A stretch of DNA of 64,000 bases from Cryptomeria japonica (taxonomy: Eukaryota; Streptophyta; Pinopsida; Cupressales; Cupressaceae), in the NCBI RefSeq assembly GCF_030272615.1, contig NC_081412.1, forward strand, positions 340,193,370 to 340,257,369, written 5' to 3'. Below, piece after piece: positions 1 through 12,000 of this stretch. Under the pieces are notes generated by a model. That model saw only the letters and a program-made list of their open reading frames with translations. It ran no database searches and was not told the origin of the DNA. Position numbers and translations under genes: made by a program. The first letter of the stretch is position 1. Each line of letters opens with the position of its first letter.

Positions 1-491
1 GGCCTTCTGTGAACATTATTGAAGGGTGACGACTTTTCAATAATGAACACTTGTTTCAAATTGATATTGTAAGATGACGATTTTTCAATTATCAATTTAA
101 CTATCTTGATGGATATCATGTGACTTGATATCTGTGGACATGTCATGATAGTATATATATCTCTGAGACATTATGGTAGATATCTGTTGGTTGATATCAT
201 TAAATAAACCATAATTATGATAGAGATCTTCATGGTGAATATTATTAACATAATATTCGTGGACATGCCATGAAATCATTATCAGTATGGTAGGCATCAT
301 GTGACTTGATGCAAGTGCACATACCTTACTTGATAACTATGAGTTAGGGTGAGTATCATGAGACTTGATATTCATTGTTGAACCATATCTCTGAATATCA
401 CTATGGTGTGATATCTCCTCTCTTCACAATCAATGGATGAATTGTGATGTTTTCTCTAACATGAAATGTGTCCTCCCTAGTTAAGAGGGAG
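1..491 (+). mobile_element. 3' internal end of a Ty1/copia-type LTR element
   Basis: Non-coding 3' part of a copia-like element, truncated by the window edge. It ends in a purine-rich tract (aagagggag, 483-491) immediately followed by a TG-starting LTR, the usual copia layout. The text resembles the region just before the 3' LTR at 34667 (repeats of the 'tgacttgatatc' and 'catgatga' kind, 'ctagttaagaggga' against 'ctagctaaagaggga'), so the two elements are probably related. No ORF of retrotransposon type is present. The internal part and 5' LTR lie outside the window. Confidence 0.7.
112..370 (+). repeat. dispersed short hairpins with changing stems
   Basis: Three short palindromes have nearly the same 7-nt loop but different stems: GATATCA-TGTGACT-TGATATC at 112-132, GCATCA-TGTGACT-TGATGC at 294-312, and a TATCA-TGAGACT-TGATA form at 354-370. 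Both arms change together while the loop is kept. They lie in the non-coding 3' part of the copia element. Confidence 0.6.
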
Positions 492-1048
492 TGTTTAATT
501 TTGTAACATCGGTCGTATAATTTCATGCTTCCGAAATATATATATATATATATTTATTTGATTACATATACTAATATGTTAACATTAACTAATGATAAAT
601 AAAACCAAAGTTAACTTATCGCGTTTGACCAACGGTTACACCATTCATGGTATCGAGTGGTAAAGCGATTCTCAAACAAGTTGCACTCCTTCTGATCGGG
701 TAAGTAAACGGTGACTAGTTTATATACTGTGGTGAGAGGTACGTAGGGAAGAGACGTGTCTTCCCACGTCGCACTCCTTCCGATCGGGTAAGTAAACGGT
801 GACTAGTTTATATACTGTGGTGAGAGGTACGTAGGGAGGAGATGTGTCTTCCCACGAGGGAAGACATATCTCTTCACTACGTAACCCCTCATCCACTTAT
901 ATAGCATGCTTACATTGAGGAGGATGCACACACTGAAATTGATAAGTGTGGTGCATCTTCAAAACACGCTATAGCAGATAAAATACAACTTTCAGATCAT
1001 ATCTCCATCTCTTCTATTTTGATCACAGAATTTTGAAAGAACTTAACA
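492..1048 (+). mobile_element. copia-type 3' LTR (right end approximate)
   Basis: Starts with TGTTTAATTTTGTAACA directly after the polypurine tract. It carries a TATA-like box (cttatatagc, about 897-906) and an 88-bp internal tandem duplication. The right end is placed at 'gaacttaaca' because copia LTRs usually end in -ACA, but no second LTR or target duplication is available to confirm this. The 5' LTR would lie left of the window. Confidence 0.5.
683..858 (+). repeat. tandem duplication, 2 x 88 bp, within the LTR
   Basis: Two adjacent 88-bp copies (683-770 and 771-858) begin 'gcactccttc' and end 'gtcttcccacg(t)', differing at a few positions. Each holds 'actagtttatatactgtgg' and 'gtacgtaggga'. 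The second copy runs into a perfect hairpin (TGTCTTCCC-acga-GGGAAGACA, 845-866). They probably duplicate part of U3 upstream of the TATA-like box near 900. Confidence 0.85.
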
Positions 1049-1139
1049 CTTTAAGCCTCCAAGGCCATCCCCACGAGATAGAAAGTGGAAGGTAATTTTT
1101 GACAAGGGAGTCTTCCCGAGTTGCCCCCACTCAACAAGC

Positions 1140-2815
1140 ACCATAGGAGACCCAACCAACCTCAGAAACAATAAGGAAAATTGAAAAGGGGAAGGCAATT
1201 TTGGCAGATTTCATTGAAATCATTGATGACGAAGATGAACAAGGGGTTCCCCCACCCTCTCCTCTTAGAGATACATTTAAAGATGTCGATTTTTTTGATG
1301 AGCCAATGGATGAAGATAGGACAATTGTGCCTTACTTCATCCCTGAAGAGGATTCCAAAGATGAAAGAATTTTGGCGGCTGCTCAATTCTTGTCTGATGA
1401 CGATTTCATCAAGACACCTGAATTCAAGGCCTTTTGACTATAGGAGAAAGTAAAGGGGATGTCAATGAAGAGTTGACAAATTTTGATAAGGAAAATGTTG
1501 ATTGCATGCCTGAAGAGACCAGACAAATGATAAAGGCTACTAGAATGATGTTGATCCCTGGATGGGATATATAAAGGCTCTTCATTTTGGATCAAGTGAT
1601 GAGACAAGAGACCCCAATATATGCTCAAGAATTTGGCAAACATGGCTCAGGTTTCGACCCGAGTATCAAAGAATTTACACATTGGGCTTCACCCCGAAGA
1701 CATAAAAAAACAATTTTGTTATACGAGGTAGAACAAAAGGTGGGTGATGCAATAGTTAGAACCCTTACTGACACTACAACTCTTGAGGCTACCACATTGG
1801 CATTCCATGCCTAATATTTTGCAAAAGTTGTTGTTGAGGAGGAACAAAGAAAACATGACATTCTTAAAAGGCAGCATGTCTCCCTCCATTTTGAATACAA
1901 TGAATTATACAAGGAAAATGCTAGGCCAAGGAGGCAGATAGCCAAAAGAGACTCCTTCGCTCCACTAATGATTGAGCAAAAGCCCCAGGAATAGCAAGTG
2001 CAAGTAGGGCTTGGTGATTTTAAAGAGGTCCCTCCTTCATTGATTTTAGAGATTGATAATTTGACCTCCAAGTGAAAAGCACAAGATACTATTATAAAGA
2101 GCAGGGAAAAGAGGATTGCAGAAATAACAGGTCTCATGGAGGACAAGTGTCTAGAGGTCAGGAGCACCACAATTTTGCATATCACAAATAAATTGATTAC
2201 TAAATTGGATAAGGTCCATGCCTCATATTCTTTTGTATTCCAGGTGTACACCCAATTAGGAGACATTCTTTCAACCATTAAGGGTCACATGGCTTCCAAA
2301 AGCTACAATATTAAAAAAGGTATTCTTGGCAGTAAAGAATGTGTCTACTGCACCCCAAATTGTGGGGGCAACCTGTAAGAATTTCAATTTGTTGACAAAG
2401 GAGCTCCCACCTATTGAAAATAAATAAAAATCATTGAGGGAGAAAATGGCAACATTTAGGGGTCTCCAAAAGTGGGACATCCCCAAAATTTTGACTGTGA
2501 ACATTCAGATGAAAGGTTTGGAAGAGTGGAAGTCAGATTTTGAAGAGGCAATAAAGGCAGTTTTGGACCAATTGTTGTGGGGTGACCCCACTCAGAAGAA
2601 AGCTATTATTTAATTATTGATAGGATTCTTGAAATTGATTCTATCACAAATTCATTGTTGAGGCTACGACCATATTAGATAATAGGACCAGGGAGGCTAT
2701 GAATAAATTGGAGGATCTCAGAGCCTTTGCCTAGCCCACTGTGGCACAAATGGATAGCTGGCACAAGCAATATTGCTCACTTGAAGAGGATCAGCCAGAG
2801 GGAGAAGAGTAGTCT
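1140..2815 (+). pseudogene. decayed LTR-retroelement ORF of unknown family
   Basis: Several plus-strand open stretches lie in a row, interrupted by stops and frame changes: 1201-1437 (acidic, 'MADFIEIIDDEDEQG'), 1587-1814 ('MDQVMRQETPIYAQEFG'), 2136-2378, and a last stretch near 2440-2630. No RT, integrase or zinc knuckle is visible. The layout (acidic and helical protein, then a purine tract at about 2797-2813, then an LTR-like segment with a TATA box) parallels the larger broken ORF at 9069-12154. The resemblance is in style and position; the amino acid match I can see is weak. The function is unknown: it could be a gag-derived protein of a non-autonomous element. Confidence 0.45.
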
Positions 2816-4051
2816 CAATTCTTGCGTTTTTTGTTTGCCACATTCTTTCTGTAGGTTTCCATTTTTGTAGGTACATTTTGGTCACACATTTAGCACGTAC
2901 CGACCCACGACCACATTACCTTCAGTATTGGATTTCAAATTTTGGAAAACGACATGTGCTGCAGCAAGACACATCAGCCCCACTCTCATCAGGCCTGTTG
3001 CACCGATCCCAAGAAGTTATCACAGCTGCCTTCCTCCACCTCTCCCAAGGGTGATTTTTGTGAATGAACTTGTAAAAGATATGCTAGGGCATATTCTAGT
3101 ATAAGCAATCACTTTTTGACAAGTGTCCTATTCGGCCTGGAGCTTGTTTTGCTCCATTGTGCTATAAAAGGGAAATTAGGGCTGATAGGAAAGGATTCTG
3201 AACGTTTTGACAAGTAGAATGTTCTAGGTGTTAAAAGTAATAGAGAAAAGTTCTTCTCTCTGCAAATCTGTTATGAACAGTTATGATAATGTATCTTACT
3301 TTTTGAAAATCAATAGAGGAAATCAGTTTCAGATTGCTCCTATTCTTGGTGCATATGTTGTATGAGTTATTTTGTTAATGACAGTTTAATTTGTCTTCTC
3401 TAATGGAGAATGTATGTTCTTAGTAATAGGTCTCTTTTCAAGTAAAAGAGTTAAATTATGTTTTAAGAATATTGCAGTATGTGTATGGGGGAATGTGATA
3501 AAATTTGTGCTAATTTCAGTTAAGCATTGTATGCAAGGCATGAAGTATTTAATTGAGGGTCGTAATGTTGAGATACAACATAGTTGTTTTTGACTTAATT
3601 GTAGTTAGACTTTGTTCTCCATAGGATAGGCACTGGTCTTCTCTTTTAAATTGTTTCGGGGTCATATTTAAAATCAAAATATCATTTCCTTTCTATTTAT
3701 AGGAGTAGGTGTAGAGTTAGTTTATGTTCTCAGCAATTTAAAGGGGAAATGGGATTATGCTCTAGTTTGATAAAATACAAAACACCCATTATCATGCCCC
3801 TGAGAATAATCCACTTTTAAATAGGTCCTTTGTTTAGTTTGTCAAGAGTTCATTATTTTCAGACCTGCAACAGGATTACCCTCCTAAGTTTAGTGGAGCT
3901 CAAAGTGCAGAAGGCTTGTATAGCCTTGTTCAGTTACGTTTTCTTGTCTTCAGTTTGTTGATAGTGTTGATTTCATGTTTTAAGCTACCAATCCTATAGT
4001 CTGGTATTGTGTGTCTCCTTAGGACTAAAGGTAGGAAGAAAAATCGCTAAC
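2813..4051 (+). mobile_element. LTR-like segment following the decayed ORF (ends uncertain)
   Basis: The segment follows a purine-rich tract (gagggagaagag). It carries a short hairpin (TGGAGC-ttgtttt-GCTCCA, about 3138-3156) just upstream of a good TATA box (gctataaaaggg, 3161-3172), then about 880 bp of U5-like AT-rich sequence ending near 'atcgctaaca' (4051). This is the same order as 12156-13209. No matching second LTR or target duplication was found, so both ends are estimates. Confidence 0.4.
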
Positions 4052-4060
4052 AAGTCCATC

Positions 4061-5110
4061 AAGTCATAGATTCCTTGGAGTCAAGGACTTTGAGCACTCA
4101 TGACAAATCGCCTGATTTCATCCCCTTAATTCATGAAGTAAATTGATCCCATCAGCTCCTTCCTATTCTCATCATCATAAGCACTTTATTTGCAAAAGAT
4201 TCAAGGAAGAGTTTAATCCTTGCAATTTCCATTCATCATAACCTTCATGACCTCCATGTTGTTTACCGCTATGGTGTCAAATTAGATTACAGAGTAAATA
4301 GAATGGAAGTACATAGATAATTCACAGGACATAAACATAACTCATAATATTGCTAGAATGATATATCTTTATTGCATCAAGTAAACTGGATGTACAATCA
4401 TAACCACTGTTGGGGTTCCCTTACAACATAACATAAATATTGCTCAGCGGTTGGGGGAGATACCAACCGTCGCTAATTGCCAGCTAACTCCTACGGGAAC
4501 ATTACTAGACACTAACTAAACAAAACAAGTTTTATTCATATGTTGGCAAATTACCACCAACACATGTCATGTTATCCTAGGTGTGTATTCCTTGAGGTCA
4601 AGGAATTTGAGCACTCATTGCCTACTTCCCTCAAGATCACCTTTTGTCCGATTCATTGATTTTGCCAAGATCGATTGGAGGTAATCTCTCCTTGTTGAAA
4701 TCACTTTAAGCATCACCAAACTTATATATTTTGTGTAACCCTTAGAGGACTGATCATCGCACCACTTCACTAAAGTCGTGGATTCCTCGAGGTCAAGGAA
4801 TTTGAGCACTCAAGGGAAAATCACACTCAAGTCTTGGATTTTGGGGAGTGATGGGTAAATCCTTATATTTGATCCTGAAGTCTTTGATAGATTCATTCAT
4901 TTCAGCTCACCTAGCTTGATGGATAAAATTGATAGTGCAGCTCCTACTCGACCTAGCCTTCAAGACTTCCGAGTCATGGATTCCATGGAGTCAAGGAATT
5001 TGAGCACTCAAGACTTCCAAATCGTGGATTCCTTGGAGTCCAGGAATTTGAGCACCTCAAGACTTCCATGTCGTGGATTCCTTGGAGTAAAGAAATTTGA
5101 GCACTCATGG
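4061..5110 (-). repeat. hairpin array 1 (ATTCCTTG / CAAGGAAT)
   Basis: Six copies of a short hairpin, ATTCCTTG-GAGT-CAAGGAAT or a close variant, each followed by 'TTGAGCACTC'. They start near 4070, 4587, 4782, 4980, 5028 and 5077. The last three are 48-49 bp apart; 4587, 4782 and 4980 are 195-198 bp apart. The surrounding sequence is not obviously repeated. The array lies on the U3 side of the minus-strand LTR head at 5561, so it probably belongs to that LTR. Confidence 0.7.
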
Positions 5111-5169
5111 AACTTTACCTTCATCCATACTTGTAAATTTTTTGATATCCATTCTTCATCCACCTAGGT

Positions 5170-5516
5170 TTTGATAGATTCCTTCCTTCCTCATCCAGTC
5201 CTTGAAGCGCTTCTACTTGCTTGAGAGTTGCTCATCATTCATAAAACTTATGTCATGACTTAGCCTATGGGTTACATTGTGAATCACCTTTCAATGAAGC
5301 TCTTTACTCCTATCCAACATGTAAACACTAAAGTTGAGCAAGCTCTAAACTATCCCCAAGGAAGATCGAATTGATGCTAGATTGTCTGAGACTTCTAAGA
5401 CTTGCTCCACCTTGGACAGAAAAACCAAACCCTTTCATAAGCAAAGGCTAAAGACTCAAACTATTGCCAAGCTAAGCAAACTAAGCAAAAGAACTAACCT
5501 ACGAGCAAAATAGTGG
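5170..5516. other. LTR-associated sequence without recognisable gene
   Basis: AT-rich sequence between hairpin array 1 and the LTR head. No ORF, tRNA or named repeat was seen. It is probably U3 of the minus-strand family A LTR whose head is at 5561. Confidence 0.4.
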
Positions 5517-5611
5517 AGGTCCCCATTTGCAATGGGGCGATGTGTGAAAATGTCACAACACCACTTGTTGTGACCATTTCACACATCACCCCATTAGAAT
5601 GGGGACCCCCT
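5517..5611. repeat. head-to-head pair of family A LTR termini separated by 5 bp
   Basis: A near-perfect inverted repeat with arms of about 45 bp around the 5-bp spacer ccact (5562-5566). Read outward, each arm begins TGTTGTGAC, then has two small stems (TGTGA...TCACA and CCCCATT...AATGGGG) and 'GGGGACC'. The same head, with changed bases, starts the LTRs at 30690 and 39413. This is therefore a junction of two LTR starts pointing away from each other, and not one palindromic gene feature. Confidence 0.75.
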
Positions 5612-5964
5612 CTGTGTCGCTTTTGTTTTGCTTGTTCTTCTCTCTGCTTTTAGGGTTTTGAGTGAGTGAGTGGTCTGTCTGGGCTAGGGCTAAACCTTAG
5701 GGGTTCTTTTGGATGTCATTCAGGCTAAGTCCAGTCAAATTTTGGAGAATTGTTAAGTGTCCTCCCAATGAATTGAGATGATTGATATTAGGTAAGTCTT
5801 TCAGGAGAGTCAAATAGGTCTCAGGTTAGGTCTAATAAAGGGTTTTTAGGGTAAAATCCAATTTTGACTAAGTGTTAGCATTTTTGAAGGTGAAGTTGTG
5901 TGTTCTTGCCTAGGTGAGTTTTGATCAATTTTTTGAAGCAAGATGATGCCTGAAACAGACAAAT

Positions 5965-8244
5965 CGCTCCTGACCCTCAGAGAGGGCCCAAGGCGAAATT
6001 TATCCTGAGTGCAATTTCTTGTTTTTGATGGACATACTAACTGGTTCCTAACCTTGAAAGTGACCTGACTTTGCCTTGTGAAGCAGTTTGAGACTTAAAT
6101 TTGAAGCAGTTTGGCCAAAAAGGGTAAAATCGCTCCTGACCCTCAGTGAAGGCCTAGGGCGAAAATGTTGTTTAAGTCATATTTGTCATTGACTTTTCTA
6201 AATTGCTTTGTGCAGGGTCTCCTGGAAGGATGATTGAACGTGACTTGATGCTTTGGACGGTTTGGAGACGTGAAAGATGGTGAATTTTGGAAACTAAGAG
6301 AAAAATCGCTCCTGACCCTCAGAGAGGGCCCACAACGAGAAATCTTATAGGGGTCATTGCTAGCCTTGTTTGGTCGACTATGGATGAAATGAGCACAGTG
6401 AAGTATCCAGACTTGATCAAAGATGATGAATTGAAGGAGTTTTGCCCAGGAAAGGTAAAATCGCTCCTGACCCTCAGAGAGGGTCCAGAGCGATTTTCTT
6501 TGTGTGCACATTTTTGGACCTTTCTTGGACATGAATTTTTATTCATAGCAAAGAACAAGATGACATCTTCCTTGGCAAAGTGATTTTTAGATGAAAAGTG
6601 AAGCATTTTGGTCCAGGAAGCAAAAATTGCTCCTGACCCTCAATGAAGGTCCATAGCGAGATTTTCAAAAATGCATTATTCTTGCAAGATCAAAGTGATT
6701 TTTATGATCGGAAGGGATGAATGAAAGCATGTTCTACCCATTGAATATAATTTGGATGATCAACGAAAGGGGAAATCAACCCAAAATCAAAAAATCGCTC
6801 CTGACCCTCAAAGAGGGCCCATAGCAAAAATCGCTCCTGACCCTCAGAGAGGGCCCAGAGCGAAAAACCTAATATGGGAACTTTTCATCCAAGTTTGAGG
6901 AAAGCCAAGTCTAGACATAGGTTTAAAATAAATGCCTTGGAGTGAAAAGAAATCGTTGAGAATCAAAATTTTGAGGGCAATTACAAAAATCGCTCCGGAC
7001 CCTCAGAGAGGGCCCATAGCGATTTTCCAGGTTTCTCTCCTTTGTTTAAAAAATTGAGGTAAAATCTTGCTTGGATAGGAGGAGAACGTGATGTGTTATG
7101 CCTTGGAGGTGATTTGAAGATTAAAAGATAAAGAAATTTGCCTAAAACCAAAAAGTCGCTCCTGACCCTCACTGAAGGTCCAGAGCGAGATTTTCAAAAG
7201 ATGCATGTTTTCTTCAAAATGGTGCTAAGGCAAGGTTAGGATAAGGAGAAGAGACCTCCAAAAACATGATGAATATTGTTTTGCCTTTGAAACTTGATGA
7301 TTTTGGTCAAAAAATAAAAAAATCGCTCCTGACCCTCAGAGAGGGCCCACAGCGAAAAATCGCTCCTGATCCTCAGAGAGGGCCCAGAGCGATATTGTTG
7401 AAAATCCTCATTCTACCTTGCAACAACAAAGCGAGTTTGGATGAGATGGATGAAGGAAGAACATTGCCAAGTGATGAATGAAGTTTCAATGAAAAATGGT
7501 GGATAATCAAGCTCAAAATCAAAAAATTGCTCCTAACCCTCAAGGAGGGCCCAGAGCGAAAAACACCAAAAAACACACCTTTTCCCCAAAATTTGACAAA
7601 GCTAAGTTTGCAAGTCAGTGAGGGGGCCTAATTGAAATGTCTTGAAGAGATTTTGGAGGTTGAAAATGCTAAATTGGAGCAAAAAATGAAAAATCGCTCC
7701 TGACCCTCAGAGAGGGCCCACAACAAGATTTTGATTTCCTTCATTGTGCAATGAAAAGAGACCAAGTTTTGATCATAAATGGAAAATAAAGGACTTTCTC
7801 CACCGGCCTAAAGAAGTCTTGACTAGAAATGAAGAAGGACTTTGTTGAAAATAGAAAAATCGCTCCTGACCCTCAGAGAGGGTCCAGAGCGAACGCTCCT
7901 GACCCTTAGAGAGGGTCCAGAGCGAAATTGCCTTAAAGGACATTATTTCCTTCAAAATTATTGATTAATTAACTTTATAGTGCAAGGAAATGGATTTTGG
8001 AAGTGACATTGTGAGTTTAACAAACAAGTTGAGGTGGATTTTAACTAGAAAATGAAAAATCGCTCCTGACCCTCAGTGAAGGTCCAGGGCGAAATTTACA
8101 TTTTCACCTATCTTTCCTCATAAAAAATGTCAGTTTGGAAGTGCAACGCGTTAACTAGATATCAATTTACCCTCCAGGAGATTTTCAAGTCAAAATGTGA
8201 AATATTCAAAAATCGCTCTTGACCCTCAGAGAGGGTCCAGGGCG
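5965..8244 (+). repeat. hairpin array 2, 17 copies at ~167-bp spacing
   Basis: Seventeen copies of a 31-bp hairpin have outer stem CGCTC/GAGCG, inner stem CCCTC/GAGGG and loop AGA. Starts: 5965, 6131, 6307, 6462, 6628, 6796, 6832, 6991, 7157, 7324, 7361, 7528, 7695, 7861, 7894, 8061, 8214. Most steps are 166-168 bp; three places hold a doublet 33-37 bp apart. The hairpins differ by only a few bases, while the ~135 bp between them has diverged and shares only A-rich 'caaaaat' lead-ins and fragments such as 'gattttc'. The array lies upstream of the TATA box at 8591. Confidence 0.9.
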
Positions 8245-8590
8245 AAATCCTCATGAAATCTCATTACGCCTTGTTTAAAAAATTCATATTCTCCAAATTG
8301 CACTTGATCGCCAACATTGCTAATTTTGAGGCGTTTTGGAAAATTAAGATTAAATTGACATTAAATTAAAAAACATTTTGGCATTTAATAAATTAATTTT
8401 AAGCCTTAAAAAATCGAACTTCTATCTTGGAGGCATTTAAAATTAATTTTTATTAAATTAAAATTAAATATAAAGCGCTCAAGGCCTTATTTTAATTTAT
8501 TTTGCCAAGTCGGCCCCTTTTTTGGAATTTTTTTTTTTTTTAACCTCTTTTTTGCCAAGTCGGCCTAGAGGGAGCAAAAGGGTGAGTGCT

Positions 8591-8599
8591 CTATATATT
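8591..8599 (+). promoter_or_regulatory. TATA-like box upstream of the family A ORF
   Basis: 'ctatatatt' lies about 480 bp before the first ATG of the broken ORF, followed by a leader free of long ORFs. A possible 3' splice site, 'ttgtgtag|gtgtcaag' near 9060, sits just before the ATG at 9069, which suggests a spliced leader. No start site can be proven from sequence alone. Confidence 0.45.
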
Positions 8600-9068
8600 G
8601 GAGGAGTTTTTTTTCACATTTCAAATCATTCAATCATTGCCTTAAGTGCGAATTTGGAGAGCTAGAAGGAGGTGCGAAATCTGGTGTACTTGGAGCGATT
8701 TTCTTTCAAGTGTTGAAGGCTAGAAGGAAGTGGAGTTTTATTCTTTTGAAGGCTAAAGGAGGCGCAATTCATTCAAGAAAAGGCTTCGATCTACATTTTG
8801 CCTAGCAAAATTCATCTATTTTTGCATCATTTCTTAGAGTTTAATACTCAAGAGGAGGTATGGCGAAATCATCTTGACACCCTTGTTGAAGATTTGAATT
8901 TTGAACATTTGTTTTGAAAAATCCAAAGTTTTGCATGGTTAATTGGGAAATGATAACTCAAGATTTATCATGAAGTTTCCTAATTAAAATCTTAAATCTT
9001 CCTTTTTACTCTATATTTCTACGCTTGAAGGTATATTACTAATTGTGAAATGTTGTGTAGGTGTCAAG

Positions 9069-12000
9069 ATGGCGACTCCAAAGGCGGGAGCATCTACTAG
9101 TCGCCCGGCTCTCATGAAGGAAGATCAGAGGAACGACGAATTGGAGACCAGGATCGTGTCCAAATGGAGTAACATCGGAGATACCAACTTGAGAAACTTC
9201 AGTGTGAAGAAGTTTCGAGAGGTCCCCTACATTGGCAAGCCATCACCTATCGCGAAAAAGATTATTGAAAGTGGCATCATCAAGGCGACAAGTATCCCTC
9301 CAACAGTCCAGTGTCATGAGTTGATGATCGAGTGTGCCCGCCATTATGACTCAATCAAGATCGATCATATCCAAGGAAGGAAACACTTTAGCTTACCTTT
9401 CAGAAGAGGCTATAAGCGAAGCTCTTCATCTTCCAGAGCATAAAGATATGATTTACAAAAGCCTAGAAGGAGCCAGGTCAATATATGAAGATGATCCCGA
9501 CACTTGCCTGAATCTCATCAACAGGGGCTCCTCAAGCCTTCTACTTCGAGAAATGGATGTTCTTCTTCATTCAAGTGATTGTCCAAGGAAAAGGAACGAT
9601 TCATTGGGCCAGAATTATTAGCCATAGTCTGGATGTGCAGTTGAGAAGACTAAGACCTACCAAATCATTCCATATGAGCTCATATGTCATATATGCCTTG
9701 ATCAGGAGTTTCGAGTATGCAAGGCTACCTCACAGAGGAGTGATTGGAAGAGGACCTGGAGAAGTGAGAGTTTGTGACTCTTATGTTCATTTGCATCATC
9801 CACTTAGAGGTGACTGAAAGTTAGTCAATGATACCTTCACGATGAACATCACTAGGATATTGCAAGGCGGGATTCACAATCGACTATCTCTAGATGCACA
9901 AGAGCTTGTAAAGAGGTATGGTGCATGGTTCATCTAGTTTCAAAAGTTTACATATATCAGAGTTCAGGGGTGTCCTTCACCTCCCTACATGTTGCCGAGG
10001 TATCCGACAGACAGGATAGTGCTACTTGAGGTAACCAGGCAGTTGGTAGCTTGTGCAAAGGTATCCAGACACAAGCATGGAAATGGAGTTCCCGTACCTA
10101 TCATATTGGGGAATTCAGTTGAGGTATGTCCTAATACTCAAGCTTCGGAGGATGCAAAGAAGGAATTAGCCTTGTATTCATTCACCTTCTTTGCCCCGCG
10201 GGAGAATTTTGATCCTTATGGTTATATGGAGGAAACAGTTGCTAGGAGGTACAGACATGAGTTTCAGGTAGAAGACTTTTGGATGAATCTCTCAAGTGAT
10301 TTAGAAGTGAAAAGAAAGATGCATTCCAAATTACCTTTAGATTTCATTAGGAAATGCAAAGTTTACAGAGTAGCTGATCAAGCTCAGGACAATGGCAGAC
10401 ATCTCCAGTCATCTTATGACAAAGAAGACAAAGCAGTGAAGATAGATTGGAATGAACCCGAGGTTTTCGACTTGAGAGCTTTGATGGCTCCTGTTTTATC
10501 ATGTACTCGCAGATGGGTGGATGTACAACATTAGAAGTTGAGAGAGCAGAACGTATCAATGACTTTTACTTTGGAGGCAAGGCCGGAAGAAGGAGAAGCT
10601 AGCATGAGTGAGAACACTTCTCATCCTAGAGGTGCAAAGAGGAAAGAAAGACCAGAGAAAAGGGAATCTTCCAAGAAGAAGCAAGAGGCCAATCGAGATC
10701 GCCCATCAAGCACATCTTCTCGACATGGAAAGAGGGCAAGTCAAGCTGAAGGTCAAGAGAAGATAGTACCTGATGTTGATGAATCTATGGAATCCATGGT
10801 GCAAAATGACAAACTAGAGAAAGGACAAACACCTCCACATTCATCAAGTCAGTCTCCCCAAATTAATGAGCTACATGAAGATAAGAATGATGATGAGGCG
10901 ACATCTCCTCTCCGAGAAGATGAACCACTACCTAAAGAAATACAAGTGAGAGAGACAAGATCTGCCATTCCAGATTGGTTGAAAGAGAGACTGACAAGGC
11001 TGATTGTGATTGAAGAAGAAGAAGATGTAATTGACTTAGAGAGCCTTATAGGAAATTCTCAAGAAGTAACAGAGAAGAGGAAGGCCACGAAAATGTCCAA
11101 AGTGATAAGGGATGAGACATGATCCAGGAAATTGCAGATAGCTACACCAGTAGTGGACAAGTATGAAGGTGAAATTCTTGCAGATGAGTATGATGTAGAA
11201 ACATTTGAGCTTGGTCCACTCACTACTGAACAAGCAATGGATGAGGCAACCGATTCATTTGAGGCATTTAAGGGCAAACTTAAGGAAGAAATGGAAAAGA
11301 ATAAGAAGCTTGAGAGAGAGGTCGGTGCTTGGAGAGGCTACTTTAGTCATCTCAATCAACCCTTGAGACGTCAGGATCCAGCTGTATCTCCTGTAAAAGC
11401 ACTTCCCCTTGAATCAGTTGGCGAGGCAGAAAGAGTCAAGAGTTTGGTTCAGCTTATGAGCTCTTGGATTGACAAATCCCACACGGTAGTTGTTGAATTT
11501 ACAACAAGAATGATGAAGACAATCCACCGAGCTATCCAGGTCCTTGAGATTGTCCACAATCTAATGATAACTGTAGCTGCTTTCGCTCACACTAGAGATG
11601 TTATCATTCCTGTCCTGCAAGTAATCAGGCAAACACCAAGGAAGATCCTAGCACAAGAAAAGATAATGGATGGAGGAACTCATAACCTACTTCAGTGGTC
11701 AACTCTACTCCAGATGAAAGAGGTTCTTTTCAAAGACATCAACACCAAATGCAGTCAAGTTGAAGGCGTCATCCATCCAATTCAGGATAAGGTGTTTGAA
11801 GTGTTGTGTACCATTCTTGGCAGGCGGATCGAAGTTGAGACGGATGTGGACCTCCAAAAGTTGGAAGAGAGAGTCAAGGTCATCTTTTGCAAAGATGAGA
11901 ATGTCATCACAGATGAGCAACGGGATCTAATGTTCACTACTATGCTCCTGATTGAGAAGATCAAAGAACTCGAACCTGGATGGGAAGTGGCTCTTCTCAC

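Noticed and set aside
540-560. (TA)n microsatellite
   Set aside because: Short run of TA repeats in an AT-rich LTR; too short to be notable.
6143-7955. Frames with 'SLWTLSEGPERF' and 'LLTLREGPQR'
   Set aside because: Translations of hairpin array 2 in several frames and both strands; no single ORF spans the units.
5965-8244. CRISPR-like array (31-bp repeats, unique spacers)
   Set aside because: Plant nuclear context, spacers of about 135 bp of irregular length, no cas genes, inside an LTR unit.
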